The notes below the pieces were generated by a model. That model saw nothing but the letters and a program-made list of their open reading frames with translations. It was not told where the DNA came from and ran no database searches. A DNA stretch of 64,000 nt, from contig OY720639.1 of NCBI GenBank assembly GCA_963169105.1, positions 54,541,848-54,605,847 on the forward strand, written 5' to 3'. Positions 1 to 13,245 of this stretch are shown here, piece by piece. Source of the DNA: Ceriagrion tenellum. Lineage: Eukaryota > Arthropoda > Insecta > Odonata > Coenagrionidae. The position numbers were made by a program, and so were the translations under genes. The stretch's first letter is position 1, and every line of letters begins with the position of its first letter.

Positions 1-396
1 AGGGGAGCGAGGCAGAAAGCGTTAATCGCTGGGGACGTTCCGACTTACAGAGCATCCTTTAGAGCAACGATACCCACTTATGATGGGAGAGAAACTTCGA
101 CACGGAGCGTATTAATGTGTTGTATTGAAGGCCTCCGCGTTGGCGTACTTTGAAGATGAAGAACCATTGATTTGGATCAACAAGAAAGAAAACTCGAAAA
201 ACCCCTCACTCATGATGTATCGATATTTTTCAATCAGAACTTACGGGATGTCTTCCGCATGGCTTCCACTTGCCGACGACAGTTCAACTAGCTTGCAGTA
301 CGGGTCTTCAGGTAAGGTGAAAAAACTCACTTCAGACGCCTCCTGCATAATTAGTGGAGTAGTGGTCTGTAAGACAATTCCACGAGGAAGAAATCC
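1..396. other. no recognised feature
   Basis: AT-rich sequence with an open frame at 125-466 (+) that runs into the start of an interspersed repeat. The frame has no recognisable domain and its end lies in repeat sequence, so I treat it as chance. Confidence 0.4.
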
Positions 397-785
397 CGGA
401 AGTACATCTACATATACATACTACCCTGCGAGCCACCGCATGGGCATGCGGCACTTTTGCCACTAGCCGTGTTTTTGCCGCTAGTTTTTGGTCACTAGCC
501 GTATAAAGATGTAAGGTTTTGGGTGGTGAAATGGTAACGTGTACTATGGGATTGTATTTAGTGGATCTTAGTCTTTATTGTGATTGGATATTGTGCGCGG
601 AAAGAACGAGTTTTTGTACATATACATTCGGCAGTGTACCTCTGTTATTTTATCGCTTCTGTCATATCTAGAGATGTAGTGAGGCGTCATGATAATATTC
701 TCTGTGTCGCTCTGAAACACTCCACTTCTGAATTTCCCAAGCAGGCTAAGTCTAGTGTGTAGTCTCCCACCCCCCCTCTAGGGGC
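397..785 (+). repeat. interspersed repeat R, copy 1
   Basis: A roughly 390-bp unit that begins near the phrase tactaccctgcgagccacc (413-435) and ends near gtctagtgtgtagtctccc. It aligns over almost its whole length with the minus strand of 35150-35510. Shared blocks include tattgtgcgcggaaagaac, catgataatattctctgtg and tcgctctgaaacac. There is no tRNA-like box B and no coding domain, so the class is unknown: it could be a SINE, a LINE 3' end or a DNA-transposon fragment. The copy has an internal run, cactagccgt-like (455-500), not shared with copy 2. Confidence 0.75.
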
Positions 786-789
786 TCCC

Positions 790-1329
790 ACCTTAATTCC
801 TCTACAAGTTGTGAGACAGTATACCGGTATGTTCGCTCGTAGCAGTTTTTAACGATTCATCCGCTTCATATAGACCACTCCGTGGAAGCTTTAATGAAGA
901 TTGATCGAATTTTTTGTAAAATATTCGTTTAATCATCGTTTTGAAAAGTCAAGTTGAAAAACATTTTTCCTCCTAGTAATGGGAATAAAGTTCACATTTT
1001 TATGTTTGGGAAGACATTGGAGTTTTCGGCCCTCCAAAACTGACGAAACTTGTGGGCCAGAATGTCGACAAATTTTATGTAATCCTTTTAAAACTTGAAA
1101 TTATTTGAGAATGTGATGGCACATTCACGGCTTATCCAAAGTTTGACAATGCCAAGTCCTTATCGAATTAGGCCCATTATACATATATTACAGTGTAGCT
1201 GTCGTACCTCTTGATTCAGATAAGGGATCTCCGTTAAAAGTTCTGACTGATTCAGAGTAGCGAAATAGTCGTGATTACGCGATATTATCTAGCGGCATAT
1301 TGCTGAAGTCCAATTTAATCTTATCCAAA
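790..1329. other. no recognised feature
   Basis: AT-rich, stop-dense sequence in all frames. I see no domain, repeat or RNA gene. Confidence 0.4.
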
Positions 1330-1622
1330 ATGAAACTCGATCATCATCATCTTTATTCATTCAATCCAATTGGTTGGCTGACTACAGCCCTCCAATTTTC
1401 CCGTGTCCTTGGTTTATTCTTTTTTCTTAGAGCTCGCCAGTTTCATATCCCATTTTAGAGGGTCTATCTACTTGTCCCTTGGTCTTATCCTTAGGGCTGA
1501 GACTCTATCTTATTTCTTGTCACCATCAATAACTCTGGGATAACTCAGACAATTTGGCAAGCCTATTCCGCTTCAGGTTAGGAGCTGGTCCCTCCGTCCC
1601 TTCTTTGGACTTCCGCTATATC
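1330..1622 (-). mobile_element. LINE 3'-end fragment (RT tail and UTR)
   Basis: Read on the minus strand, this ends with the peptide ENWRAVVSQPIGLNE followed by a stop, then a short (GATGAT)-rich tail at 1341-1352. That is the usual ending of arthropod endonuclease/RT LINE proteins (a W-R-x-x-V-x-x-P-x-x-x-N-E ending) with a simple-repeat 3' terminus. The upstream part has several frame changes. The LINE fragment at 41.9-43.3 kb ends in a comparable peptide (EWRAAVYQRPNE). Only the tail survives, so the clade cannot be given. Confidence 0.45.
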
Positions 1623-1624
1623 TT

Positions 1625-3565
1625 TTAGTGCATCTATAGTATATAAGTATGTTGTGTACACTTAAGTTTAATTTCCTCAATATATGTTCATGCCATTGGT
1701 TACGGTATTTTTCAGTAGTACCGGTGACGCCCGGGATGTTTAACTCTGTGGTGATGTATTAATTTCGTTTATGGTCTTTGAGTTTATAGCCCAGGGTGTA
1801 AGTCATTCCGATTCAGCTACTTGTATCCCACTGATTTGGTTAGTTGTCAATGTCCAATGCAACTATGTAGCAGAGTTGGAAATGACACATTTTTTTGGAA
1901 TATTTTAAATGTTCCTTACATGTTCGTTTTTCTCAGTGTGGCTTATCCAATTGGACTTTGTCATCTTTATAATGTTCCGTATGGTTTTCTTCCCTTTTAT
2001 TCTACTGTACATTACCTAATTTCCAATATTATCTGTTGATTTGGTCTTCAGTGTTCGCACACTACAAAGTTTCGGAAGCTTCAATTTTCTTACGTTTCTG
2101 CTTTCCAAGGGTCCATTCCTTTTAGCAACATTGCAACACTTCATTCCTAATGATTATTCATTGGTAGTACTATTTTCTGAGAGCACAACCGTTGTTTGTT
2201 CGTTTTTTTCTGTGTATTATCCCATACTCATTTAAAATGAATCGAACGATGTGTCAATAAAACTTTTCGCTTGCATTTAATTCAAATTCGTGCTCGGAGG
2301 GCAACGTGTGGACGTATATCATCAGATCAATGACTGATAATGCAATTGTGACTGCTAGAAATTTTAGTTTTGCTCGGGGAAAACATCAACTTCGCCGGTT
2401 CGTCAAGATGGGAAAATCATCGAATACTCTGTCTTATCCGCGTGTCTCTTCTCTCTTGTCCTCGGCTCCTTTCTTTGTACACCGTATTTCCTTTCTCAGT
2501 ACACATATTTGTGTGTTTGTATGTTTCTTGGTATTTCTGTATCTTCTTCCGTTTCTATCTCTCGCGCCCTCACACGCCCACTCGCCTCTTTTGTTTCTTG
2601 TCCTCCCATGCAAGAGCGGGATCCAATCGCGGCGGTTTTCGCCCTTCCTTTGTTTCTAGGCCTCTCCCGGCATCCTGCACTCCGCTTCGTTCATTATGTT
2701 TATGCGCCGCCTCTGAAAGTGTTATGTCTTACTCCCTACCCCTGGACCCCCTGATGTATACATCCCTCAAAGCTTCCCCTCTTCATCATCCTCCTTAAAG
2801 GTAGTGTCTTCCAGTGAGCGTCCCGGATAGGGACTGAGTGAGAGAGCGGAGCTACTCGATACTGAAAATCGAATGTCGGAGTGTGTATCGATGCATCGGC
2901 TTCGCGATGTGATTTGACGATAAATTACTTGTGAATCTCATTAATGTATTCATTGGACATGGTATTTATAACTTTCCTGGTGTTGACATCGTCATTAAAT
3001 TTGATAAAGATAAAAGTAGTCCATTATTTACTTTTTAGTGACCCGTCACTCAATTTATCTCAATAAATTAAATGGAAAAAATTCCTAATCTAACCCTAAT
3101 AGACTGAAACCGCCCTTAAAGCGCCTCTTGGGTATTCTCTATAAACCTTAGAGGATAAAAATCATCCAACCTGCTCGTGATCATGGTTTATGTATCACTC
3201 TTCCTATGCAATCCGCCCTTAAGGCAACTCCCGCTATAAATTCGCCTGATCACACTTTGCAAGTCAGGCAATGTATAATTATACTATGTTAAGAGAGAAT
3301 GCTCCGCGATATCGAAGAAAATGTACAAGAAGACTACTATACGCATGCCTACATGAAGGCAAATGTGCCGAATTTTTATCCACAGCGGTCCATACTTTGC
3401 GGGCCGCTATTATGTAGGTATGAACAAATTCCTAAAAATGGAAATATGATGTGTTCTGACTATGAATCAAACTGTACCACTCAGTATACAATAAATGCTT
3501 CAATGTGGTGAATTTTACAGACTAAAAGTGAAAAGAAAGACTTTTCATGTCTCATTAACATTGCA
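1625..3565. other. no recognised gene; pyrimidine-rich tract 2.4-2.8 kb
   Basis: Three overlapping open frames at 2306-2798 (+) lie in a C/T-rich stretch. Their peptides are low-complexity Ser/Leu/Phe/Pro with no domain, which is what such composition produces by chance. The rest is AT-rich without recognisable content. Confidence 0.4.
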
Positions 3566-3567
3566 TG

Positions 3568-3928
3568 TCTACATCTAAGTACTACCCTGCGAGCCGCCTT
3601 AGAGGCATGTGGCTGAGGAATTCAGGGCATAAGCCATGAAAGGGGAGGGAATAGGGAAAAGGATGGGGAGGAAGACATAGATTAATTGCATGTTAGCTAT
3701 GTTGTGTGCCACGCTGTGTTTTTCATGATCATTTATGGTTTTCCAAAGAAAAAGGAATTTTACTATATGTCTATTTGGCAGTCAGTGTATTTCTCTTATA
3801 TTGTCGATCCCTCCCATTTGGGCCATTTTTTCAGGTGTGGAGAAAAATCTCATGGCCAAAATGATACTGAAAATCGGCTAATCTGGATATTTCAAGTAAT
3901 TTAAGCTTAGTGTGTAGCCTCCGCGTTT
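3568..3928 (+). repeat. interspersed repeat R, copy 3 (diverged)
   Basis: Begins with tactaccctgcgagccgcc (3581-3599) and ends with the block ttagtgtgtagcctccgcg (3907-3925), the same two landmarks that bound the copies at 0.4-0.8 kb and 35.15-35.5 kb in the same order and at a similar distance. The middle is poorly conserved. Confidence 0.5.
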
Positions 3929-4065
3929 CATAATATTGAATGATATCTTACGAATATCGCGTTTTAACAGTAGGTACTTTAATCTCCTGTGTTGTGTGGA
4001 GTCTCAATTTCCTATTGCTCCACGTTGCGTGGATACGAACGATACATCGCTCTAGTGTACCACCT

Positions 4066-4917
4066 CAGCAGTGGGCGTAGCTTCAAAATTCCAGGAACGC
4101 GTTTCGGAACATATAAAATAAAACTGCTTAATGGAAATTGCTTTGGAAGTACCTGCTCGAGGGACTATTTCGTCGCAATTACGTAGTTAACGGCGACGTC
4201 ATGCCGCCATAGCCGGCAGCGTGCTGATAATACGCTATCAGGGCTCAAAAGACGCGAAGCGTTTAGCTATCGCAGTGAAAACCATTCAGTGGGAATTATC
4301 CCGGATGGGATGTACTCCTGCTTGTCTATTATGTTCCCAAAGGAGTAGTTTGCCTGAGTATTGTGGGTTTGAGTGGGTTTGAGTGGGAAGTGGGTTTGAT
4401 GCCATTGAAAAAGCGTTAAATACTGCGTTCATTGCTTTGCACTCGCAAGAATTACGGTGCAGTGTAGTCACACAATCGACACTATTTGCGGAGGACAAAA
4501 TAATAAAGAGTATTCATATTCTTCACGAATTCGATATGCTGATAACCAGTGACGTCAGAATTCCGTTTCGGAGGGAGGGGAGTGCTTTGGAGGAAAGTTT
4601 GGTAGAAAATTTTGTAAAACAGAAGTAAATATCTGTTCGGGCTATTAAGTGAGAAATTACTACTGCAATATAACTGTCGATTTTTAAAGAATATTTCTGT
4701 TTGAATTTCTGAAAGGAAAAAAAATACTGCTCACTATTTTTATCGTGCGAGCATATTGATTGAAAATTTTATTAAGAATAAAATAAATGAAGTATGAATT
4801 ATTATTAAAAAAGAAATATAGCTTCTCCTATAATACCCTTTATTTAATTCAATTAAACATTTCTTCTGGGGTTCGAAGTCTTTGACCCTTCTCACCCCCC
4901 TGGGTACGTTACTGCTG
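4066..4917. mobile_element. possible non-autonomous DNA transposon (weak)
   Basis: Short inverted ends: cagcagtgggcgtagc at 4066-4081 and gggtacgttactgctg at 4902-4917, whose complement starts CAGCAGT and then reads CGTA after a one-base gap. The CAGCAGTGGCGTAG-like end followed by a G-rich run (complement of 4893-4904) is seen at the ends of some animal DNA transposons. I see no clear 8-bp or other target duplication and no transposase, so this could be coincidence. The interior contains a short tandem GTGGGTTTGA repeat (4363-4392). Confidence 0.2.
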
Positions 4918-4919
4918 AT

Positions 4920-7900
4920 CCCGATTCTGATCGTAGATCATTTGAAAATTTAATCATCTCATATAAATTTATTTTTACTTTACCTGATTAACTAGGGTAA
5001 AAAATTGCACTTTTTTCAACAAAATGGTCGGCTCCAATTGTAACAATACACGAGAATTATATGACAAATTAAGTCCGAAGTGTTGTTTCCCAGGTAATTT
5101 AAGAGATACCATGTGTAGATAGATGCTTTACAGCAAAATGCTCACACATTTGGCTTTTTTATCATTTAATTAAGTTTTATAATGATTGGCCACCGTATTT
5201 TGACTCTTGAATGAAACTCTATTAAAGAAAAAGGGGCAATCTGTGCAACCTCATTCTCGTAATTTGAGGCGTTAAGGGGCGGAATAATTCTAGGGTCGCT
5301 CAAACTGCCAACAATAAAAAAACAACAACTACCAAATCACAAAAATGCGTAACTTTGATGAAATGCATTGCTAGAAGTTTGTTAAATTTCAACGGAATGA
5401 CGGGTCACTCTTATGGTACATTTCAATTCAGCCAAAAGGAGGCTGGTTGAAGCTGGATGAATCAGGGAACTGGGGCAAGCACTATTATAGCTTGTTTGCT
5501 GAAAACTTTGAGATAGTCCCAAAATATCGGCGAGGAAATTTTTAATCAACGCTGTGGAAATCCCGGGAAAACACATTTTACTCTGCTGTGCTTGATGCAT
5601 TAATTATTAATGCAGCTGCCCTTGCAAGCCCGTCTGGCGGGATTTTAATTGTACAGAAGACCACTCAATTATGATTTTCTTTTCCCACTAATTTCAGCCG
5701 TTAAAAAGAAAAGGATAAGAATACAGGGTCAACCGACAAAGCCGGGGATTATCAAGGTAGTTTTAGCGAAAAATTATTTTACCTAGAAATCAATGAATTT
5801 TATCTCATTTTAAAGAAAATATATCACCCTTCCATTGACATAAAAAATTCAACCCCTTACCATATTGCTTTCCGAGACATTTTTCAAAAAATACCAGCCC
5901 TATTATATTGGAAATGGTACGTGTATGCACTCCAGAGCGACATTATTTACAAAATGAGGCATTTCTTACACTAAGATCTATAAAAATCAACAGTGAGTAG
6001 TTTGTGTGTTTTCTCAACTATCTTTGAAAATTTATCATATTGTCACCGCAGTAAATTCTTCGGGATCACAGTAAGCCTTCCGTTTTGATGAAGTTTCAAA
6101 CGTACCGCATGAGAAAAATGAGTCAAGTTAAATACTAATTTCGATATTTTCATTTTATTACTTACAATTTCTGTAATTTAAAACTGCTTAAAACTAGTCA
6201 TTCTGTCATTTTATTGCACCATTAATAATTCAATATTTTATTTTTGTCTCACAGTTGGTAAATTAAAACGCATATATCGAATATGGTCTCTATTCTGATT
6301 AGGGAACTACCTCGCTCGCACAACCTTAAGCACTGAAACCAACCTCGTTAAGCAGGGGGGTTATGATTGAGCTTCCGTCCACCTACGGGAGCCGTGCATT
6401 GCTCTGTCTTCAATACTCGGTCCCAGCACTCAGTTTCCTTCCGTATTACCCTTCTTATACCCCTAATACTTAAAAATTGTTTACTTTTCAAAATTATCGC
6501 GCTTAAAACGTAAGGGAGCAAATTTGGAAGAGAAATCGAGGATCCGAACCCTCATATGCAAAAATGCATCGATAGATGCAAAAAATTAACGATCCTCGCT
6601 CATGTTATCCCGCGTATTGGCCGGAATTCCATATTTGGCCGACAACCTACTCTCCAATGTCGATTTTTCATCTCATGGAACAACCAACCGTTGATAAAAA
6701 AAAATTATGTAACATGGCAGTTAAAGTATGTCGCTCGGCACTGCGCCCTCTTAAAATGCTGGTATTGCATATGCCTATATTAACTGTATTTTCGTACGTC
6801 TTCAACTAACTGAGAAAAAATTCTTGTTTTTGAGCTAAGTCACGTTTACATGTTTGCCTCGCCGTAACTCATCTCTCATTGTGGTCAATGGTTTATGCAA
6901 ATAAACAATGGATTTATTTCGTGTTGCTTACTATACAGGGTTGACGACGCCGATTATAAAATGCGTTGGACACGGCCGTGTGTTTTGATGGATTTATTGA
7001 GCTTATATTTTTCAAAAGGTGTTTTTTAGTCTAAAAAACCCCTAGGGGTTGCGTGGAAATTTTGGAGAGTTTGAATTTTTTGGAGCCCCCCAGTGATACA
7101 TGTTATCTAGTGACCCGGAAGAAAAATTGTGTTGATTGACCACTACATAAAGCAATGATCCATGTTAGCTACATTTTGTTGCATTAAAAAAACTACCCTA
7201 ATTTATTCTTTTTCCAGCAAAATTTCCAAAAAGGCACAGTCAGTGGTCTCACATTGTATTCACTTTGATGTATTTTGTCCAGTAGTCCCAAGTAGATTTC
7301 TGTGCCGTGATAAAATGAAACATTCAACACTGAGCCCATATTTGGAGCTTTTATTCTTACTTAAACTCACAATGACTGATTGTTACTCGCCACCTTCTAT
7401 CTTTTTACATGGGGGAATAATCTGGGAAGTGTAGCGAAAAAGGCAAAAAGTGTAGCTTTCGTCTAGTTTTAGACTGTTCAGATTTTCAAATCCCAATTTC
7501 TCGCGTTCAGCATTTCTTCCGAGTTGTACTATTTTCGGACTCCATTTTCACTCATTGTTCGCCACAGCTAAATTATTGACGTGCCAGGAAGGAACTTGCT
7601 AAGAACATTTCAGATAGCAGGTAACATTATTTCAGCCATTATCACTGCTGGTTTTTTTGTATGTACTCAGAAGTATAAATACCAGAACATTGGTAATGCT
7701 TCTATTTTAGCAGATGAAAAGGAATTACTGCACCTTAGACAGGTGAATTTTCACCAGCTTAAGAGATTTGCAAGAGGTTAGCTTTTAACTCGAAGCTTTT
7801 AAATCAACCTCTGGTGAGTTAGGAGGGGTATCTCAATGCGATGGGATACTATCCCATTAACTTTTCTGATGAGGCTAAAAAACTGTTCATGGAAACTAGT

Positions 7901-10900
7901 CATCGATTTCATGGGAATGGAAGACCGTAATAGATTTTATTACATATATGTCAATTGAATTGCAATACTGGACATGTGAAATTTTGATGAATATTATTTA
8001 ATGAGCGTTTTGGCTATACATTTTAATTGAAATTTTTCGAAGATAAATGTTGCTGAGTATCGGGAAACTATTTATCTCACTGTTTTACGATAGTTTATTT
8101 GTATTATCATCTCTATTAACTTAAGTGATCACTTGATGTACTTTTGGAATGAGAGCAATCAATGTATTTTTGATGCGACTATTAATATGTTCTGTGCATT
8201 TATTTATTAGAAAACTTATTTAATTCTGTTTTGAAAGCATTAAGTGTCGAAAGGCACCCATTTTTCTCCTTTCAGATATTCAAGGAATGATTTATGGGAG
8301 GCTATGTGTTCATACATCTATGATAGTAAAGCCATATCACTGCTTTAGCTATTCTGAAAAAAATTGTCACTTGAATTTATTGCAGAGAAAAAAATAATTT
8401 ACGTTCCGAAACGTGTAATAGTCTCCTTTTGAATGGATATCCAGCTTTTTTCTGGGGCTGGAATTCTCAATACCTCTCCCGTATCAACGTGGAAATGAAC
8501 TTTTGTAATGTTTAAGGTCGTGCGGGTTATTCTCGCCCGTGTCTTCCATTGGCTGTAAAGAAACGTCTAACTCGACTCTGAGTAGATGTAATGCCTGCGG
8601 CTCTCCGCTGATCGAACTCACGAGAATTCTCTCTGTCTGTGTGGTTGCGAGCTCGGAGATGTAGAAAACTCTTCCATGAATGAGAAGCAGAATGAGACAA
8701 GGAACACGAAGTTTCCGGGAAATGCTTGATCGAAGAGGATGGAGGAGGAAGCGTCCTGCTGATTAAGGAAACATTCTCTTTTCGAGAATGAGTGCACTTA
8801 GTTTTTGCTTCTTCGAGTCTTCGTCTTCTTCTTAGGCAGTTCCACCGTAGGATAATTTTTATTGTGAAATCATATTCTGGCTAATCGTTGAAGAACACCA
8901 CCTTTGTGAGAAATGAACCAATAGTTATAGTTATATGCTATCTTTATGTTTAAATCAGTGCCATTAAAACTACAAACTGGTCACGAGAAGCTATTTCTTT
9001 TGAAGTATCGACTTTTGCTACTGCCGGAATGACTTTTAAGTACTACTTTTTTTGACTCCTCAAGATAATTTATTCCTGTATCCAGTAATTAGGATCGGCA
9101 TCGGATTGTAAAGATACTTTGACAGCTGCGGTCATATTGTACCATCGTAAGCCTATTTCTAGTTTTTATGAAAACAAAAAAATAGATAAACTTCAAAGGC
9201 TATAAAAATTATTCAATTACAATTGGTAAAAAAGGACGAATTCTAATGATATCACTTATTCAAAGTTAAGCCTGATGTAATAGAGTTTATTAAAAAATTT
9301 TACCTGATGATCAGTTTATCCTTCAAATGAGTTCCACATTGTTAAGAATCGACCTCTAAGACGTCAAAGCATAGTTTTATAAATATTGTTTTCTTCCTTG
9401 AGATGATCAGTGCGTTATAGGAGAGGAATCAAAATCATGTGATTCTTCGGTAACTAAGGATACCATGCTTCTCACACAAGTCGATTTCGACCCATTATTT
9501 GAAATGAAAGAAATGAAATGGTAAAGCAAAACGTCAAAAATTTATAAAAAGCGTTATCATTTGTTAAAAATCGATTTCTTGTATAAATACATCAAAACCT
9601 GGCCTATATCCTCGTGGACCCGAGGTTCTTCTTCACTTACAAACTTCACTGTGAGCCGTACCAACTTATCATGACGGGCGTGTGGCAGGTAGTTCAATGA
9701 TACTAGCCATGTGAAGGGAATAGGGTTAACGTAGGGGACGAAGTAGAATTGCATGTCAGTGGCGGATGGTCTTATTCTCTCGTTCCGTTTTTTTGTCATT
9801 CTCAATAATTGTTTCGTGGAGAGAAGAATTTTTTTTCAATTTCTGTACCTTTTGGCCTTCTCTTAGATTTCTCTTAACGACCGTAAATCCTGATATTTTA
9901 TCACATGCTGCCGGTAAATGTCTCATGATGAGAGTCGTTCATTTCGCCCTATAGGTGATTTTTCTCCTCAGACTAACATATCAGTCGATATGGCAAAGTG
10001 GATGGAATCTAATGTCCCCTTTCTTCCGCCATATCCGTTCATGCTATAGGGAATAATCCTTTTGGATATATTTTTACCTTTATTAAACATTCACCCTACT
10101 TTCTTTTCCTCTTGGATCGAGATTTTTCCGACGACCCCACGATTCCTCTACTATGTGCTATGGATTTTTCTATAACGTTTCAGGAGGGTGTCTGCTTATT
10201 CTGGCAGATCCCCTACGGCCAGGTTTGCGTGAATTATCCGGCTTTTCTTGGGATAATCCTGGATTTTCGTTCATCCTCCTAAGGCTTTGTGAAAATTCGT
10301 GTGTTGAATAGCTTTGGAAAAATGAAGGTATCGTAGGGTATACACTGTGACAACGCTTATTTCGTGAATTACCTGGAGATGGTTTACCGATACCGTCTCC
10401 ACCCTTTTTTTAAATAAAAACGATAGGCCAGTCCTTGTTCAAACTTTAAATTTATTTTTGACCGTGGTTGAAGCATATAATTACTATTTTCTGCATTGCA
10501 TTGAATTATTTTGAATTGAATTAATTTTGCATTGATAGTTTCGTGATTTGAAGTTGAATTTTCCAAAAATTAGCTGGTCCTCATCAAACAAAATGCATAT
10601 TTTTCAAAAATTTGTTGGAGAGTGTATAAAATGACATTTGAGTAATGTGACGGAGAAACTACCTTAAAAAAGTTTTCTCCCTGCGAATCAAAGTCGTGAA
10701 GCACTGTAATTATAAGTTTATGACGTTTGAAAAGTACACAAGTGCGGAATGCTGTATAGCTTATTTGTTCTGAAGAATTATATTAGTTTCATCATCCCCT
10801 GAAAAGAAACAGAAGTAAAACACCGGAGTGGGTGAAAATCTTCAAGAAAATCCAGCTATGTAGTAACTTCGTCCCGGATTATCATTCTAAATCATCCTCG

Positions 10901-11190
10901 GAAGCACCCGTCATGTCCATGCAAAGCCGCGCTCGGGAGCTGCTGGATTAACCCGTTTGCTCTCCGCCCTCATCTCCATTGTATTACTTTCTCAAGAGAA
11001 GTCTACCTTCTCCAACCCATGTCTTGTCTCTGCTCTTATCTTGTCATCTTTGCCTTTTCATTTCATTTCTACCGCCTTTAGGCTGAACGTTCTGTAAAAA
11101 CGTTGTATCGTTTTCATTTGAGTTAACATGAGGGCCGCTATTGGTTAACGTTCACCCGTTTATTTTTGTATGTTACCTTTTTTTTTGCAT
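4920..11190. other. long region without a recognised gene
   Basis: About 6.3 kb of AT-rich sequence. Open frames are all under 95 codons and none shows a domain, signal peptide or splice-supported coding run. A perfect 14-bp palindrome, aacccctaggggtt, lies at 7037-7050. This is consistent with an intron or intergenic DNA. Confidence 0.4.
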
Positions 11191-11194
11191 ATGT

Positions 11195-11500
11195 GCTGAG
11201 GAAATGGTAAGAGAGGCATGGGAAAAACTAGAAGTGTGAATCGAAATGGTAGGGCAGCTGATAAAGTGTGTGAGATTCGCGGACGATCAGGTGATCGTGA
11301 GTCGATTTTCAAATGGACTACAAAGAAGGTGGGTAGAGTGGGTAATAATGATGGATTGCTCAAGGCTATAACAGAAGGAAGGATATTTAGTAAGGATAAG
11401 GAGAGCGTGAAAAAGGGAATAGGTTTTATGGGCGGGATGAATAAGGGTTCATTTTCTGCTTAGGCGAAAAAGGAAACATTAAAGGTAGATAGGGCCTTGA
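11195..11500 (+). mobile_element. RTE-like LINE scrap, internally deleted
   Basis: The first part (about 11200-11310) matches, at DNA level, the RT region of the LINE copies at 26.9-32.7 and 46.7-49.1 kb: a stretch encoding E-M-V-R-E-A-W-E-K-L-E, then a frame change and the block gattcgcggacgatcagg. The second part (11346-11480) jumps to the protein's C-terminus, encoding DGLLKAITEGRIF and GFMGGMNKG, equivalent to the DGLLKSVIEGRML and GFMDGMKKG of the 27-kb copy. Everything between is deleted. It is a dead 3' fragment of the same family. Confidence 0.7.
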
Positions 11501-13109
11501 AAATGTAGAATATCGGGAGAAGTTTCTTTGGCTTTCTACAAATCATACCTTTTATCGGTAGGATACTTAAAGGAAAACTATGGCATATGATTTTATATGA
11601 AATGGGTGCTCCGGTAATGGATAGATTTAAAAATTGTAATCGACGACTGTCAGGTTGACTTCGTTTGGATTCATTTTACATTAACTTTCTTTCGAGGAAT
11701 TCTGTCAAATTGTTAATCGAAAAATATCTTGAAAAGAAGATGATATTTCAAAAATAGCGTACTTCCTTGGTTTTGCCATGTTAATGGAATGTTTTAGAGT
11801 CAAATTTTTCAGCAGACACTAAAACATTTTAGAGGAATAAGTGGCGTGAGAGGCAGCCATAGGTCGGGAGAGGAAGGGGTAGACCGAGAAACAAGAATGT
11901 GGCGAAGCAAAGGAGGATTTCGAGGATAGGGCAGTGTGGACGAAACGATTTTAATTAATGCCGATTTTCTAGATCTAGCGCCGACAATTAAACTCTTTTG
12001 ACAACACCTACTCCGAAATGGACCAGCGTAATAGGTGTGGACGAATGTACATTAGGGTGGACCAAAATTTCTAAAATTTTTCGTTTTTATCGAAATTCGT
12101 AAGTCTTGAAGCTTAATTTTTTTTCCTTTTGATACCAGCGTTACGCATATGAAATTTGAAGACGGTGAACCGCTGGCAATTCGTGCCGCAGGGGTTCCAA
12201 AGTTGCAAATTTTAAGCGTAAAAAGTGGTTTTTCCTTCATTACTCGATATACATTTAATGTATCGATACAGTTTTCTTGTAAATGGTATACCATTCTATC
12301 ATGCAAATTTTTTTAACTTAAACATTACTGTATTGCAGTTAGAATAGCCAAAGTAATGCTTTTAAAAAAGCGTGACGACACCTAATTGCTAGGCAACACG
12401 CCGCGCACACTTTTCTTGATCGTTGACGTTCCGAGTTTTTTCCCGAATCGATCCTCATTTTTCGGGTTTACCATGTTTGAAATAAGCAAAACAACAAAAG
12501 GAAGTTTGTTAGCTGATATTATCAAAATATCTTTAACATTATCAATGTAATTAGCACTGCAAAGGTCAACCAAGTGACATTAAAAAATCAATATGGAGAT
12601 TTCCCCTTAAAATGGTTTGCACCTAGAATTTTTCTTTATTTATCGCTACTGTCAAATACTATCGCCATTTTTGCATATTTTTTGTTTATTTGCTTGTTAA
12701 GTGTGAGGCAGGGCGAATGCTCCTTCAACTGCGTCATTGACTACGGTCAGAGTTTTGAATACTGGACATGCTTTGTGTAGGACAATTATTTTGTGGAAAA
12801 TTCCGGTTCTAGTGTTGTTTTGAGAAAGGGAAAATGTGATTAAACGTTTTAGTTTACCGGAAAGTCAATGGACGTTCTAAAAAGTGTGCCTGACGAAAAG
12901 ATTTTCCTTCGCCATCCTACACGACCTCCTCACCTCCGTATTTCTGCCGGCCTCACCGGTGATTTTGTTCTGATTGCGGTCGGTGCGATGGTAAGAGGAG
13001 TTATGAAAAGGGGCTCGGAGCAAAAGGGATTAGCGGCGGAAGAAAGAAGGCTCTTTTCACGGGCTCATTTTACGTGAATCCCTTCTGTTTCACAGAAAGA
13101 GGTCAACCC

Positions 13110-13245
13110 CTTCAGTAGGGATCGTCGTCATCGCGCGTCGTCCGAGGGAAAGGGCCGTGTGCACGAGAGCGGTTACGGCGTCATATTCTGTCGTATATAG
13201 CGGTGACCGTTTCACTTTCGCTCACCGTCATGGGCACTTAAAAGG
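13110..13245. promoter_or_regulatory. short CpG-rich patch, possible promoter
   Basis: A locally CpG-dense segment (gtcatcgcgcgtcgtccg and following) in otherwise AT-rich DNA, with a TATA-like cgtatatagcgg at about 13192-13203. No coding exon can be tied to it, so promoter function is only a guess. Confidence 0.15.

Noticed and set aside
2306..2798. Three overlapping open frames up to 142 codons
   Set aside because: C/T-rich low complexity; three frames open at once, peptides without domain.
7860..7915. CTGATGA ... GGAAAC as a hammerhead core
   Set aside because: No complementary stem between the two boxes.
9301..9320. CTGATGA at 9.3 kb as a hammerhead core
   Set aside because: No GAAA box at the expected distance.
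12052..12306. 84-codon minus-strand frame
   Set aside because: No domain; AT-rich Lys/Ile/Asn-biased translation typical of non-coding sequence.
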